29,352 bases of DNA from Pseudomonadota bacterium (GTDB taxonomy: Bacteria > Pseudomonadota > Alphaproteobacteria > Rhizobiales > Xanthobacteraceae): assembly GCA_021779635.1 (NCBI GenBank), contig JAJYAH010000011.1, positions 1 through 29,352 on the forward strand, in the 5' to 3' direction. Shown here piece after piece: positions 1-7,886 of this stretch. Made by a program: the position numbers and the translations under genes. A model generated the notes under the pieces. That model had not been told where the DNA came from. It worked only from the letters and a program-made list of their open reading frames with translations, and made no database searches. How positions within the stretch are numbered: position 1 is the first letter of the stretch; each line of letters begins with the position of its first letter.

Positions 1-8
1 TCCGATCT
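1..8. other. Residual Illumina adapter at contig edge
   Basis: The first eight bases, TCCGATCT, equal the last eight bases of the standard Illumina adapter that ends in GCTCTTCCGATCT. They sit exactly at the window edge and break the desaturase reading frame that runs off this edge. On the minus strand the gene ends TTC-TA followed by AGATCGGA, and the A of the adapter completes a TAA stop. Desaturases of this family usually continue with Tyr after this His box, and a Tyr codon also begins TA. The match of an 8-mer at a fixed position is unlikely by chance, but only reads or a related genome can prove it. Confidence 0.75.
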
Positions 9-820
9 TAGAACAGCAGATGATGTTCGAGGTGATAGTTCACATAATAAGGCGCGATGAACAGCCGTTCGAAAAAGCCCGCGCGCGTGGTGCGGGTGTT
101 GCGCAACGGGTCGTCGCTGTCCGGCACCACGGCATGTTCGGCGATGTTGCGGATCCGGGTGATCACCATCATCCAGGTCAGCAGCGGCAATACCCACAAC
201 AGCGGATAGGCCCACCACACGCCCGCTGCGGCGAGTGCCGCAAAGAAAGCCAGATTGAATGCAATCTGGGGACCAAGCTTGTCCCGGAAGTGCGCGGCTC
301 GCCGTGCGAGCGGCCAGGACGAGTCGCCGAGCGCATTGAGAAACTGCGCCTTGCGTTGTGCGTAGCCGGTCTGGCCGCTGATATCGCGCCAGAATTTCCG
401 CCGATAGCTTTGCCTTGTGATTGGAAAATGCGCCGACAGGATCAGGTCAGGATCGTCGTCCTGCTGGGTGTGGGCGTGATGCTGCAGGTGATAACGGCGG
501 TAGGCTTCGGTCTCGGCGAAAACCGGGTAGGCGCAGAGCCATTGACTGAGAGCCATGTTCAATCGGGGGCCGTTCGCCAGAGAACTATGCGCGCCGTCAT
601 GCATCAGGATCGTAAGTCCGAGCTGGCGTGAGCCGATGATCGCAACCGCCAGCACGAAGGTGAAGGGATTGGGCCACACCGCGACCATCGCCATCGAGCC
701 AAGGATCAGGGTCCAGGCATGGGCGATCAGCGCGACGCCCTTCCAGGTCGACCGCGTGCGCACTTCGACAAGTTCCTGCTCGGTCATCAGGTCGCGGGCA
801 CGCATGCGAAGGGCGGTCAT
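8..820 (-). CDS. Fatty acid desaturase, truncated at the left edge
   Basis: This is an integral-membrane di-iron fatty-acyl desaturase that would introduce a double bond into membrane lipid acyl chains. The three histidine boxes are present: HDGAH at residues 74-78, HLQHH at 111-115 and HLEHH at 263-267. Hydrophobic segments lie near residues 28-70 and 185-220. The 270 visible residues stop three residues after the last His box, whereas family members normally run a further 40 or so residues. The apparent TAA stop is probably an artefact of adapter sequence at positions 1-8, so the gene should be treated as 3'-incomplete. Its ATG overlaps the stop of the upstream TetR gene in an ATGA, so the two are co-transcribed and translationally coupled. 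The exact substrate and desaturation position cannot be read from the sequence. Confidence 0.9.
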   Translation of the reverse strand: MTALRMRARDLMTEQELVEVRTRSTWKGVALIAHAWTLILGSMAMVAVWPNPFTFVLAVAIIGSRQLGLTILMHDGAHSSLANGPRLNMALSQWLCAYPVFAETEAYRRYHLQHHAHTQQDDDPDLILSAHFPITRQSYRRKFWRDISGQTGYAQRKAQFLNALGDSSWPLARRAAHFRDKLGPQIAFNLAFFAALAAAGVWWAYPLLWVLPLLTWMMVITRIRNIAEHAVVPDSDDPLRNTRTTRAGFFERLFIAPYYVNYHLEHHLLF

Positions 821-1563
821 TGCTGTTTCTCCTTGCCGACGGACGAATTGCCAAGAGAATTGTCAAGAGAATTGCCACGAGAGCTGTCGAGGGACGAATT
901 TTCGGCGCCAACCACCTTGAGCCGCACCGATGGAGGCGGCGCATCGGCCTGCTGGCCGATCAGCCGCAGCATCTCGGCGGCAAGATCGTCGGGCGAACGG
1001 CCCATCGCATGCCCCTCCAGTGTGACGCCGATCGCGATCGCCCAAAACCGCCGCGCGCTTGTTTCCGGATCGAGCCGCGAATGCCAGCCCCGCGCGGTCA
1101 CCTCAGCGGCATAGGCGCGCAAGCCTTCGGCATGCAGCCGCTCGACCGTCCGTTCCACCAGCGGCGCGAGATCCTGCCTGCGGCGGGTCAGCGTCATGGC
1201 CTCGACGAAAAAGCCGACCGCATCCGATCCCATCACGCTATCGACCAGCGAGCGGGTATAATCCTGCGGCGAGAGCTGTTTGCCTGCGTGCTGTTCGGCC
1301 GCCCGCGCGACATACAGCACGTCACGGCATGCAGCTTCGACGAACAGCGCCTCCTTGGTGCGAAAATAGTAGGTGATCTGACTCGGAAACGCATTGGCTG
1401 CCGCTGCAATATCGGCAATCGAAACGGCCGCCAGCCCTTGCTCCTTGAACAGGCGGCTCGCCGAATCCAACAGACGCGAACGCATTTGCCGACCCGCGGT
1501 GCGTGTGGCGCGCGCCGTGTGCCTGGGATCGCTCAAACCGTCATTCGCAGCAGCACTCTTCAT
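817..1563 (-). CDS. TetR/AcrR family transcriptional regulator
   Basis: This 248-residue protein has a TetR-type N-terminal DNA-binding domain: a helix with SRLLDSASRLFKEQG, then a helix-turn-helix with VSIADIAAAA and the typical ITYYFRTKEALF recognition segment. The C-terminal ligand domain is not diagnostic. A longer frame opens at a TTG at 1635, but that codon lies inside the promoter palindrome, so the ATG at 1563 is preferred. The stop overlaps the desaturase ATG (ATGA), which suggests the regulator controls itself and the desaturase, in the way DesT does in Pseudomonas; that parallel is inference. The last 30 residues form a Ser/Asn/Gly-rich tail encoded partly by a 12-bp tandem repeat, which is unusual for the family and probably disordered. 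Confidence 0.88.
   Translation of the reverse strand: MKSAAANDGLSDPRHTARATRTAGRQMRSRLLDSASRLFKEQGLAAVSIADIAAAANAFPSQITYYFRTKEALFVEAACRDVLYVARAAEQHAGKQLSPQDYTRSLVDSVMGSDAVGFFVEAMTLTRRRQDLAPLVERTVERLHAEGLRAYAAEVTARGWHSRLDPETSARRFWAIAIGVTLEGHAMGRSPDDLAAEMLRLIGQQADAPPPSVRLKVVGAENSSLDSSRGNSLDNSLGNSSVGKEKQQ
845..892 (-). repeat. Four tandem 12-bp units in TetR C-terminal tail
   Basis: Four consecutive 12-base units (GAATTGCCAAGA, GAATTGTCAAGA, GAATTGCCACGA, GAGCTGTCGAGG on the plus strand) lie in frame within the 3' end of the TetR gene and encode four-residue repeats of the SLDN/SLGN kind. The unit length is a multiple of three, so copy-number changes would lengthen or shorten the tail without a frameshift. 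Confidence 0.85.
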
Positions 1564-1618
1564 GTCGTCCTCTGGCGTCGAGGCGATAGGCACGATCCGG
1601 TCAGCGCTCTTGTTTGTT

Positions 1619-1648
1619 GTTTGTATGTCATACAAACAATATCGTCAA
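1619..1648 (-). promoter_or_regulatory. Promoter with TetR-type palindromic operator
   Basis: Positions 1619-1637 form a perfect dyad, GTTTGTATG-T-CATACAAAC (9-bp arms, 1-bp centre). On the minus strand a -35-like TTGACG (1643-1648) and a -10-like TACAAA (1620-1625) are separated by 17 bp, and the dyad fills most of the spacer and the -10 box. This is the classic layout for repression by a TetR dimer, here most likely autoregulation of the TetR-desaturase operon starting at 1563. The dyad is seen directly; promoter activity and the binding protein are inferred. Confidence 0.72.
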
Positions 1649-1935
1649 GCCTTTCGACGTGGCGGCCATGGCTTTGACGACGGCAGGTCAGCGTTTTCTT
1701 CCGCAGCGCCAGACGAGTCGGCGCTTTTTTTCGAAGTGCATGTCGATTTGCCACGGGGCCGCGAAGCTTGCAGGCAACCGACGCGAACAGGACCTCTTGA
1801 GGCGGCGCGCTGCGGAAGCCGCTGCTGCGGCGATGTCGCCATGATGCAGTTGTTCGCTGTGATCGGTGTTGCCTGCGTCGGATCGCCTCAAGCCAACCAG
1901 CAGCTTGTTGTCTTGTGAGCTTCTGCGCGCCTCAA
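1649..1935. other. Gap between radC and the TetR promoter
   Basis: I see no convincing gene in these 287 bases. Frames are short, overlap each other and show no recognisable family. A small GC hairpin (GCCGC-TGCT-GCGGC, 1818-1831) has no T-run and is not called a terminator. Confidence 0.5.
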
Positions 1936-2667
1936 TCAGATCAGCTTCATCCCCTTCAAGCTCGCATGCCCGTTCTTGCCGACGATGATGTGGTCGTGCA
2001 CCGATATCCCGAGCGGACCGGCGATGTCGATGATGGCGCGGGTCATCTGGATATCGGCCTGCGATGGCGTCGGGTCGCCGGAGGGGTGATTGTGCACCAG
2101 GATGATCGCGGTGGCGGACAATTCCAGTGCCCGCTTGATCACCTCGCGCGGATACACCGGCGTGTGGTCCACGGTGCCGACCTGTTGCACCTCGTCGGCG
2201 ATCAACTGGTTGCGCTTGTCGAGAAACAGCAGGCGGAATTGTTCCTTGTCGGCGAACGCCATGCTGGTCCGGCAATAGTCGATCACGTCATTCCATGACG
2301 ACAGCAGGGTACGTTGTTGCAGCTGGCCTTTGGCCACCCGGCTGGCGGCCGCCGCGATCAATTTGATCTCGGTGATCGTCGCATCACCGAGCCCGGCGAC
2401 TTCGCGCAGCCGGGCCGCCGGCGCGTGAACGGCTTCGGCAAACGAGCCGAATTTGGCGATCAACGATTTGGCCAGCGGCTTGACGTCGCGCCGGGGCAGC
2501 GCGCGGAACAGCACCATCTCCAGCAATTCGTAGTCGCTCAGGGCGTCCGGTCCGGCGCCGAGAAAGCGTTCGCGCAGCCGCATCCGATGGCCGTGATAAT
2601 GCGGCGTTTCGGCAGGTCCGGATTTCTTCGGAGTATCGCTGTCATCTGCGGGCATCGGCGCAACCAT
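1936..2667 (-). CDS. radC: RadC family JAB/JAMM protein
   Basis: This is a 243-residue RadC-type protein. The N-terminal half has the helical bundle and helix-hairpin-helix region (ERFLGAG near 33-39, then [13 protein letters not shown] near 90-102). The C-terminal half is a JAB1/MPN metalloprotease-like domain with the JAMM signature [14 protein letters not shown] at 192-205, giving two His and an Asp as metal ligands. Length fits the family (about 220-250 residues). The biochemical role of RadC is unsettled: the original link to DNA repair in E. coli has been questioned, and JAMM proteins usually cleave isopeptide or peptide bonds. An alternative ATG lies at 2655. The gene is followed at 63 bases upstream by map on the same strand; in rhizobia-type genomes the two are commonly adjacent, which supports the call. 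Confidence 0.93.
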   Translation of the reverse strand: MVAPMPADDSDTPKKSGPAETPHYHGHRMRLRERFLGAGPDALSDYELLEMVLFRALPRRDVKPLAKSLIAKFGSFAEAVHAPAARLREVAGLGDATITEIKLIAAAASRVAKGQLQQRTLLSSWNDVIDYCRTSMAFADKEQFRLLFLDKRNQLIADEVQQVGTVDHTPVYPREVIKRALELSATAIILVHNHPSGDPTPSQADIQMTRAIIDIAGPLGISVHDHIIVGKNGHASLKGMKLI

Positions 2668-2729
2668 GCCGTGCCGGCCAGTTTTTGCAACGGCGAATTG
2701 TCAGATGATGCGGTTTGACCCGCCAGCGG

Positions 2730-3554
2730 TCATGCTGCCGCCGGCGGTTTCTCGGCGTGGCGTTGCGACAGCGTGAAGATTTCGACGCCATTGGCGGTTA
2801 CGCCGACCGAATGCTCGAATTGCGCCGACAGCGAGCGGTCGCGCGTCACCGCCGTCCAGCCGTCGGACAGAATCTTCACATGCGGCTTGCCGAGATTGAT
2901 CATCGGCTCGATGGTGAAGAACATGCCGGGCTTCAACGCCACGCCTTCGCCGGGCCGCCCGATGTGAATGATGTTGGGCTCGTCGTGGAACATGCGGCCC
3001 AGACCGTGGCCGCAGAAATCGCGCACCACGCTCATGCCCTGCGGTTCGACGAAGCTTTGAATGGCATGGCCGATATCGCCGGTGGTGGCGCCGGGTTTGA
3101 CCGCGGCAATGCCGCGCATCATGGCCTCATAGGTCACCTCGATCAGCCGCTCGGCCTTCCGGGCGATCGGACCCACCGCATACATCCGGCTCGAATCGCC
3201 GTACCAGCCCTCGACAATGAAGGTCACGTCGATATTGACGATGTCGCCTTCCTTCAACACCCGGTCCCCGGGCATGCCGTGACAAACCACGTGGTTGATC
3301 GACGTGCAGGTCGAATAGCGATAACCGCGATACATCAGGGTGGCGGGGTAGGCGCCGTGACCGAAGGCGAAGTCGCGGACGAAATCGTCGATCCGCGAGG
3401 TCGGCACACCCGGCTTGACGAGATCGGTCAGTTCATCGAGGCACTTGGCCACCAGTGCGCCTGCCTTGCGCATGCCTGCGAAGCCGCTGGGCCCGTGCAG
3501 CTTGATCTGCCCGGTTTTGCGCAAGGATGTATCGGAGGCTTCGATATAGCTCAT
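2730..3554 (-). CDS. map: Type I methionine aminopeptidase
   Basis: This enzyme removes the initiator methionine from nascent proteins in the cytosol. The 274-residue chain has the pita-bread fold signatures and all five dinuclear metal ligands: Asp109 (NIDVT), Asp120 (YGDSSR), His183 (CGHGLG), Glu216 (TIEPM) and Glu247 (FEHSV). His92 of the CHGMPG motif is the conserved substrate-site histidine. Length is slightly above the 250-265 usual for bacterial type I enzymes because of a short N-terminal extension. The ATG at 3554 is the first start in frame. It lies upstream of radC on the same strand with a 62-base gap, so co-transcription is plausible. Confidence 0.96.
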   Translation of the reverse strand: MSYIEASDTSLRKTGQIKLHGPSGFAGMRKAGALVAKCLDELTDLVKPGVPTSRIDDFVRDFAFGHGAYPATLMYRGYRYSTCTSINHVVCHGMPGDRVLKEGDIVNIDVTFIVEGWYGDSSRMYAVGPIARKAERLIEVTYEAMMRGIAAVKPGATTGDIGHAIQSFVEPQGMSVVRDFCGHGLGRMFHDEPNIIHIGRPGEGVALKPGMFFTIEPMINLGKPHVKILSDGWTAVTRDRSLSAQFEHSVGVTANGVEIFTLSQRHAEKPPAAA

Positions 3555-3719
3555 GGGCCAATCATATTCTGGCGGGCAGGGAACCGCTAAGGGATGAATT
3601 CGGGCACTAATTTAATGATCGGAACGATGAGTGCAAGCCAAGGTTGGGCGCTGTGTCGGAGCACGACCGGAACCGAACGGATTTTCCCAGGCCGTGACGT
3701 TCCCCAGGGTGCATGGGCG

Positions 3720-5036
3720 TCAGGTCGAAACCTCCACGGTAGCTTCGACCGGGAGGGCGCCGCCGCGGACCCGGATTTCGCGCACCGGATAGGGGACGCG
3801 GATGCCCTCGCGCTTGAAGGCGTCCCACAGCGACAGCATCACATCGCTCTTCACACTGTCCATCCCGTCCGGGTCGGGGATCCAGAAGGTCAGCGAAAAC
3901 TTCATGCCGGCCTCGGCGAACTCCACCAGGATGCAGTTCGGCGGCTTGAGCTTGATGATGCGTGGCGACGCCGCGGCGATTTCGACCGCCAGTTTGCAGA
4001 CCAGCCGCGGATCGGCCTCGTAATTGGCCCCGAAATTGACCTTCACCAGCGTATTCTTGTCGGTGTAGGTCCAGTTGGTGACCTTTTGCGTCACCAAATC
4101 CTCATTCGGGATCAGGAATTCGCGTCCGTCGCCGGCGGCGACCGAAATATAGCGCGTTTTCATCGCGCTGATGCGGCCGGAACTGTCGCCGATGGTGACG
4201 AGATCGCCCGGCTTCACCGATTTGTCCACCAAAAGGATGATGCCGCTGATGAAGTTAGCGACGATTTTCTGCAAGCCAAAGCCGATGCCGACGCCGGCCG
4301 CGCCCGAGAAGATCGCCAGCGCCGAGAGATTGATGCCGACCGCGCTCATGACGATCGCGACGGCGAATATCATGAGCGCCAGCCGGATCATCTTGACCAG
4401 CAGAACCTGGATCGACGGCGTCAGATCGCTGGATCGCGTGATCCGGCTTTCGACGAAGTTGCTGATGATATTGGACAGCCACAGCGCCACCACCAGGAGC
4501 ACGCCGAGCTTGATCAGCAGCAATGGCGTCAGCCGCAGACCACCGAGCACGATCGAGACCGAGTCGAGCGCATCGATGGCCGGGTCAAGCTGCCCGATAA
4601 TGCTCAGCGCCGCCACCAGCCACGCCGACAACGATACCAGGCGGACGATAAAGCTGTTCCGAATAACAGATGTCACGAGGCGGATGATCAGCCACGCGAA
4701 AGCAAGCTTGAAGGCAACGCCGAGCAGATAGCTGCGGCTGGGCCAGGTCGACATCACCATAACCAGGCGTGCCAGCCTCATCAGCACCGCGAACACCGCC
4801 GTCGAGGCGCTGTCGACCAGCATCCGCATGAACAGCCGAAGTGGCGCCGGCCAGCCCATGCCGCGCTCGGTCAGGTCGACCCGCGAGCGAACGGCCGCGC
4901 CGGTGGCAAACGCGATCCCGGCGCCGGCCAGAATCACGCCAAGCTGCAGATAGAACCATGGCGATGTGACCTCAGCGCCGACCGAACGCGCGGCGGAATG
5001 AAGAAAATCAGTGATGTCTGTAAGGTCCAGATCCAT
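3720..5036 (-). CDS. MscS family mechanosensitive ion channel
   Basis: This membrane channel should gate open under membrane tension, releasing solutes on osmotic down-shock. The 438 residues show about five hydrophobic segments in the first 230 residues, then the MscS core: the Gly/Ala-rich pore helix SGAAGVGIGFGLQKIVANF (near 246-264), the beta domain with GDLVTIGDSSGRI, and the conserved IPNEDLVTQKVTNW stretch near 311-324. The C-terminal region is the alpha/beta MscS vestibule domain. It is longer at the N terminus than E. coli MscS (286 residues), as in many YbdG/YnaI-type homologues. A TTG six bases upstream (5042) is less likely than the ATG at 5036. It is divergent from the antiporter gene to its right; both concern ion and osmotic balance. 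Confidence 0.92.
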   Translation of the reverse strand: MDLDLTDITDFLHSAARSVGAEVTSPWFYLQLGVILAGAGIAFATGAAVRSRVDLTERGMGWPAPLRLFMRMLVDSASTAVFAVLMRLARLVMVMSTWPSRSYLLGVAFKLAFAWLIIRLVTSVIRNSFIVRLVSLSAWLVAALSIIGQLDPAIDALDSVSIVLGGLRLTPLLLIKLGVLLVVALWLSNIISNFVESRITRSSDLTPSIQVLLVKMIRLALMIFAVAIVMSAVGINLSALAIFSGAAGVGIGFGLQKIVANFISGIILLVDKSVKPGDLVTIGDSSGRISAMKTRYISVAAGDGREFLIPNEDLVTQKVTNWTYTDKNTLVKVNFGANYEADPRLVCKLAVEIAAASPRIIKLKPPNCILVEFAEAGMKFSLTFWIPDPDGMDSVKSDVMLSLWDAFKREGIRVPYPVREIRVRGGALPVEATVEVST

Positions 5037-5335
5037 TGTCAAATCTCATCGCGGGCGGATCGGCGCCGGGCAAAAGCTGATTCGAAACTCCCGCAGATTC
5101 CCATAATCGCTGCGTGGACGCCATCGCGCCGACACGCCCGTGGAACGATTCAAGGCCAGGCAAATCGGGCACATTGTCGCCAGTGCCTCTTGCTTTCCAA
5201 AGTCGGTGCTCGACGGTGTCGCAACCGTTCGCGCATTACGGAAACGGAGCCCTTCCGGCAAAAATGGGTTGGCGTCGAACTATCGCGACGATAAGGATGC
5301 AACTGCAAGTATTTACGATGGGGTTGCGATCGTTC
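5037..5335. other. Divergent intergenic region mscS / antiporter
   Basis: These 299 bases separate two divergent transport genes and must hold both promoters. An antiporter promoter candidate on the plus strand is TTGGCG (near 5270) with TAAGGA 17 bases on, but both boxes are poor. Two upstream in-frame ATGs (5297 and 5318) could extend the antiporter. I see no gene or clear operator. Confidence 0.4.
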
Positions 5336-7129
5336 ATGGCCTCTCTCGATTCGGTCAGCATAGCCATTCTTCTGGGCGCCGCGCTGGTGATGGCCGGCAT
5401 TCTGTCGAGCCTGCTGGCGCTGCGCTTCGGCGCGCCGTTGCTGCTGGTGTTCCTGTTCATCGGCATGCTGGCCGGCGATTCCGGTCCGGGGCAGCTGCGG
5501 TTCGACGATGTGCGGACCACCTATCTGGTGGGTTCGGTGGCACTGGCGCTGATCCTGTTCGATGGCGGCCTGCGCACGCGGTTTCAGAGCATCCGCGCGG
5601 TGCTCGCGCCGTCGATGGCGCTGGCGACGGTCGGCGTGCTGCTGACCGCGCTGATATCGGCGCCGGTCGCCAAATATGCGCTCGACCTGAACTGGACCGA
5701 GGCCCTGCTGGTGGGCGCCGTGGTGGCGTCGACCGATGCCGCGGCGGTGTTTCTTTTGGTGCACGCACAGGGCTTGCGGCTGCGGCCGCGCGTCGGCGCG
5801 ACGCTGGAGGTCGAATCCGGCACCAACGATCCGTTCGCGGTATTTCTCACGCTGATGCTGGTGGAATTGATCTCAAGCGGCGAAAGCTCGTTCTGGCATG
5901 TCGCGCTGGAATTCGGCCGCGAGGCCGTGCTCGGCGCCGTCATTGGCGTCATCGGCGGCCGTTTCGTGGTGCTGTCGCTGAACCGCGTCGCGTTGCCGCA
6001 GGGGCTGCACGCGCCGTTTGTCGCCACCGCAGCATTGGTGATTTTCGGTGCCGCACAGATCGCGCACGCCTCCGGATTCCTCGCGGTTTATCTCGCCGGC
6101 ATCATCATTGGCAACCGGCCGACGCGGGCGCATAATTCGGTGGTGACGTTTCTCGACGCCGCGACCTGGCTGGCGCAGATCGTGATGTTCGTCCTGCTCG
6201 GTCTTCTGGTCTCGCCGCATCGGCTGGGGAGCAGCGTCATCCCGGCCGTGATCGTGGCGCTGGTGCTGATGCTGGTGGCGCGGCCGCTCGCGGTGTTCTT
6301 CTGCCTGGCGCCTTTTCGCTTCAATTGGCGGGAAAAGATCTTTATCGCCTGGACCGGCCTGCGCGGCGCGGTGGCGATCTTTCTGGCGTCGATCCCGATG
6401 CTGGTCGGGCTGTCGAAGGCATATCTGTATTTCGACGTTGCCTTTGTCGTCGTCATTATCTCGCTGTTGCTGCAGGGCTGGACGCTGGCCTTCGCGGCCC
6501 GGCGGCTGCATGTGGCGCTGCCGCGCTCGGATCGCGGGCCTCGCCGCGTCGAACTCGATCTGCCGGGCCAGCTCGAGCAACAACTGGTCGGCTATTCCGT
6601 CCGTCCGAAAAGCCTGTATTTTCGGCGCGGCCTCATTCCGTCCTGGTCGAAGCCGACACTGGTGATTCGCGACCAGCGGATTCTCTCGCCCGCCGAGGCC
6701 GATCCGGTCGCCGCCGGCGACTATATCTATCTGCTGGCGCCGCCGGAAAAAGCCGAAGCGCTCGACCGTTTTTTTGTCGACATGCAGCCGAGTTCGGCGC
6801 CCGATCCCCATCTGCTGGGAGATTTTGTCGTCTCCGGCGAGATCACGCTTGGCGATCTTGCGGCAACCTACGGGGTCGGCGTCGATGCCGAGCAATCAAA
6901 GCTGACGCTCGCCGACTATTTCGATGTTCATCTCGATCACGCGCCGAAGGAAGGCGCGACGCTGACGCTCGATTCCATCGTTCTGGTGGCGCGCAGTATC
7001 GGCGGCGGCAGGGTCAATGTCGTCGGACTGCGCCTGCCCGAAGATGAAGAAGAGGTCGTGCCATTGACGCGGATGGCGTCGCTCAAGCAAAAGCTGTCGA
7101 GCATGTGGTCGTCGGCAGCCGGGATCTAG
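5336..7129 (+). CDS. CPA1 potassium/proton antiporter, NhaP2 type
   Basis: This 597-residue inner-membrane protein belongs to the monovalent cation:proton antiporter-1 family and resembles NhaP2/CvrA, which exchanges K+ or Na+ for H+. About twelve membrane segments fill the first 400 residues, including LILFDGGL, the STDAAAVF and ESGTNDPFAV motifs (the acidic ND pair is the usual ion-binding site) and the WTGLRGAVAIFLA helix. The cytosolic tail has a TrkA-C/RCK_C-like domain (VRDQRILSPAEADPVAAGDYIYLL) and a CorC/HlyC-type transporter-associated domain (GDFVVSGEITLGDLAATYG), the NhaP2 layout. The start at ATG 5336 (MASLDSVS) best matches where family members begin; ATGs at 5318 and 5297 are in frame. 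Ion selectivity is inferred from the tail, not proven. Confidence 0.9.
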   Translation: MASLDSVSIAILLGAALVMAGILSSLLALRFGAPLLLVFLFIGMLAGDSGPGQLRFDDVRTTYLVGSVALALILFDGGLRTRFQSIRAVLAPSMALATVGVLLTALISAPVAKYALDLNWTEALLVGAVVASTDAAAVFLLVHAQGLRLRPRVGATLEVESGTNDPFAVFLTLMLVELISSGESSFWHVALEFGREAVLGAVIGVIGGRFVVLSLNRVALPQGLHAPFVATAALVIFGAAQIAHASGFLAVYLAGIIIGNRPTRAHNSVVTFLDAATWLAQIVMFVLLGLLVSPHRLGSSVIPAVIVALVLMLVARPLAVFFCLAPFRFNWREKIFIAWTGLRGAVAIFLASIPMLVGLSKAYLYFDVAFVVVIISLLLQGWTLAFAARRLHVALPRSDRGPRRVELDLPGQLEQQLVGYSVRPKSLYFRRGLIPSWSKPTLVIRDQRILSPAEADPVAAGDYIYLLAPPEKAEALDRFFVDMQPSSAPDPHLLGDFVVSGEITLGDLAATYGVGVDAEQSKLTLADYFDVHLDHAPKEGATLTLDSIVLVARSIGGGRVNVVGLRLPEDEEEVVPLTRMASLKQKLSSMWSSAAGI

Positions 7130-7140
7130 AGCACAACCAT

Positions 7141-7178
7141 GGCGCGCTTGGCGCAGAGACCAAGGTTCGAATCCCCGG
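7141..7178 (+). other. Degenerate tRNA-like fragment
   Basis: Between the antiporter stop and the modC stop lies CTTGG (7147-7151), an 8-base loop, CCAAG (7160-7164), then G and TTCGAATCC (7166-7174). The perfect 5-bp stem resembles the anticodon stem of bacterial tRNA-Pro, and TTCGAAT is the canonical T-loop. The acceptor stem, the D arm, the variable region and a proper T stem are missing (CAAGG against CCCCG pairs at only three of five positions), so this is no functional tRNA. It may be a relic of a tRNA or of a past integration site, or chance. Confidence 0.3.
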
Positions 7179-7203
7179 TGAAAGGTACCGGCTCCGTCGG
7201 GGG

Positions 7204-7884
7204 TCAGGCCGGCGAGTTAGCGGCGGGCAACACCTCGGCTCCGCCGAAGGCGGTCACATGCCCGCGCTTGAGCATGACAATATGCGTCGCCAGCTGGCGC
7301 ATTTCGTCGGGGTCATGGCAGACATAGACCATCGGTACGCCGGCTTCGTCGCGCAGGCGCACGAGATAGGGCAGGATCTCCTCCTTGCGCGCTTCATCCA
7401 GCGATCCCAACGGCTCGTCCAGCAGCAGCAGCCTTGGCCGTGCCAACAGCGCACGTCCGAGCGCCACGCGCTGGCGCTCGCCGCCGGACAATCGGCCCGG
7501 ACGGCGATCCAGCAGGCTGGTGATATCGAGCAGGTCGGTGACGCGCGCGCGCTGGGCGGGATCGTCGGCAAGGCCGTGCATTCGGCGGCCGTAGTCGAGA
7601 TTCCGGCGCACATCGAGATGCGGAAACAACCGTGTGTCCTGGAACACATAGCCGATCCGGCGACGATGTGGCGGGATATGGATGCCCGCCGCGGTATCGT
7701 CGAGGGTTTCGCCGTCAATGGCGATGATGCCGCGATCGGGCCGCAGCAATCCTGCGATCATGTTGATCAGCGAGGTCTTGCCGGCGCCCGAAGCGCCGAA
7801 CAGCCCGGTGACCCTGCCCTCGCTGGCGAACGAGGCTTCGATCGCGAACTCGCCGAGCTGTTTTGAGACGTCGACGCGCAACAT
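7204..7884 (-). CDS. modC: Molybdate ABC transporter ATP-binding protein, short form
   Basis: This is the cytosolic ATPase of the molybdate importer. It has Walker A GASGAGKT (30-37), the Q-loop FQDTRLFPHLDV, the ABC signature LSGGERQRVALGRALL, Walker B LLLLDEPLGSLD and the switch His in VCHDPDEM. At 226 residues it ends directly after the nucleotide-binding domain. Classical ModC proteins are about 350 residues and carry a C-terminal Mop/TOBE domain that binds molybdate; that part is absent here, and no downstream remnant is visible before the antiporter. A separate Mop protein is encoded at 10121-10330. The ATG at 7884 lies 2 bases past the modB stop; a longer frame to 7929 would overlap modB. 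Identity rests on the neighbouring modA and modB. Confidence 0.92.
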   Translation of the reverse strand: MLRVDVSKQLGEFAIEASFASEGRVTGLFGASGAGKTSLINMIAGLLRPDRGIIAIDGETLDDTAAGIHIPPHRRRIGYVFQDTRLFPHLDVRRNLDYGRRMHGLADDPAQRARVTDLLDITSLLDRRPGRLSGGERQRVALGRALLARPRLLLLDEPLGSLDEARKEEILPYLVRLRDEAGVPMVYVCHDPDEMRQLATHIVMLKRGHVTAFGGAEVLPAANSPA

Positions 7885-7886
7885 GA

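Noticed and set aside
1564..1635. 24-residue N-terminal extension of the TetR protein from TTG 1635
   Set aside because: The codon lies inside the palindrome and upstream of the predicted -10, so it would not be in the mRNA.
3594..5294. A 566-codon open frame on the plus strand opposite the MscS gene
   Set aside because: It is rich in Arg, His, Gln and Asp with no domain, and mirrors the third-position GC bias of the real MscS gene. It is a shadow frame.
7141..7178. A functional tRNA gene
   Set aside because: The acceptor stem, D arm and matched T stem are absent; only a stem resembling an anticodon stem and a T-loop sequence are visible.
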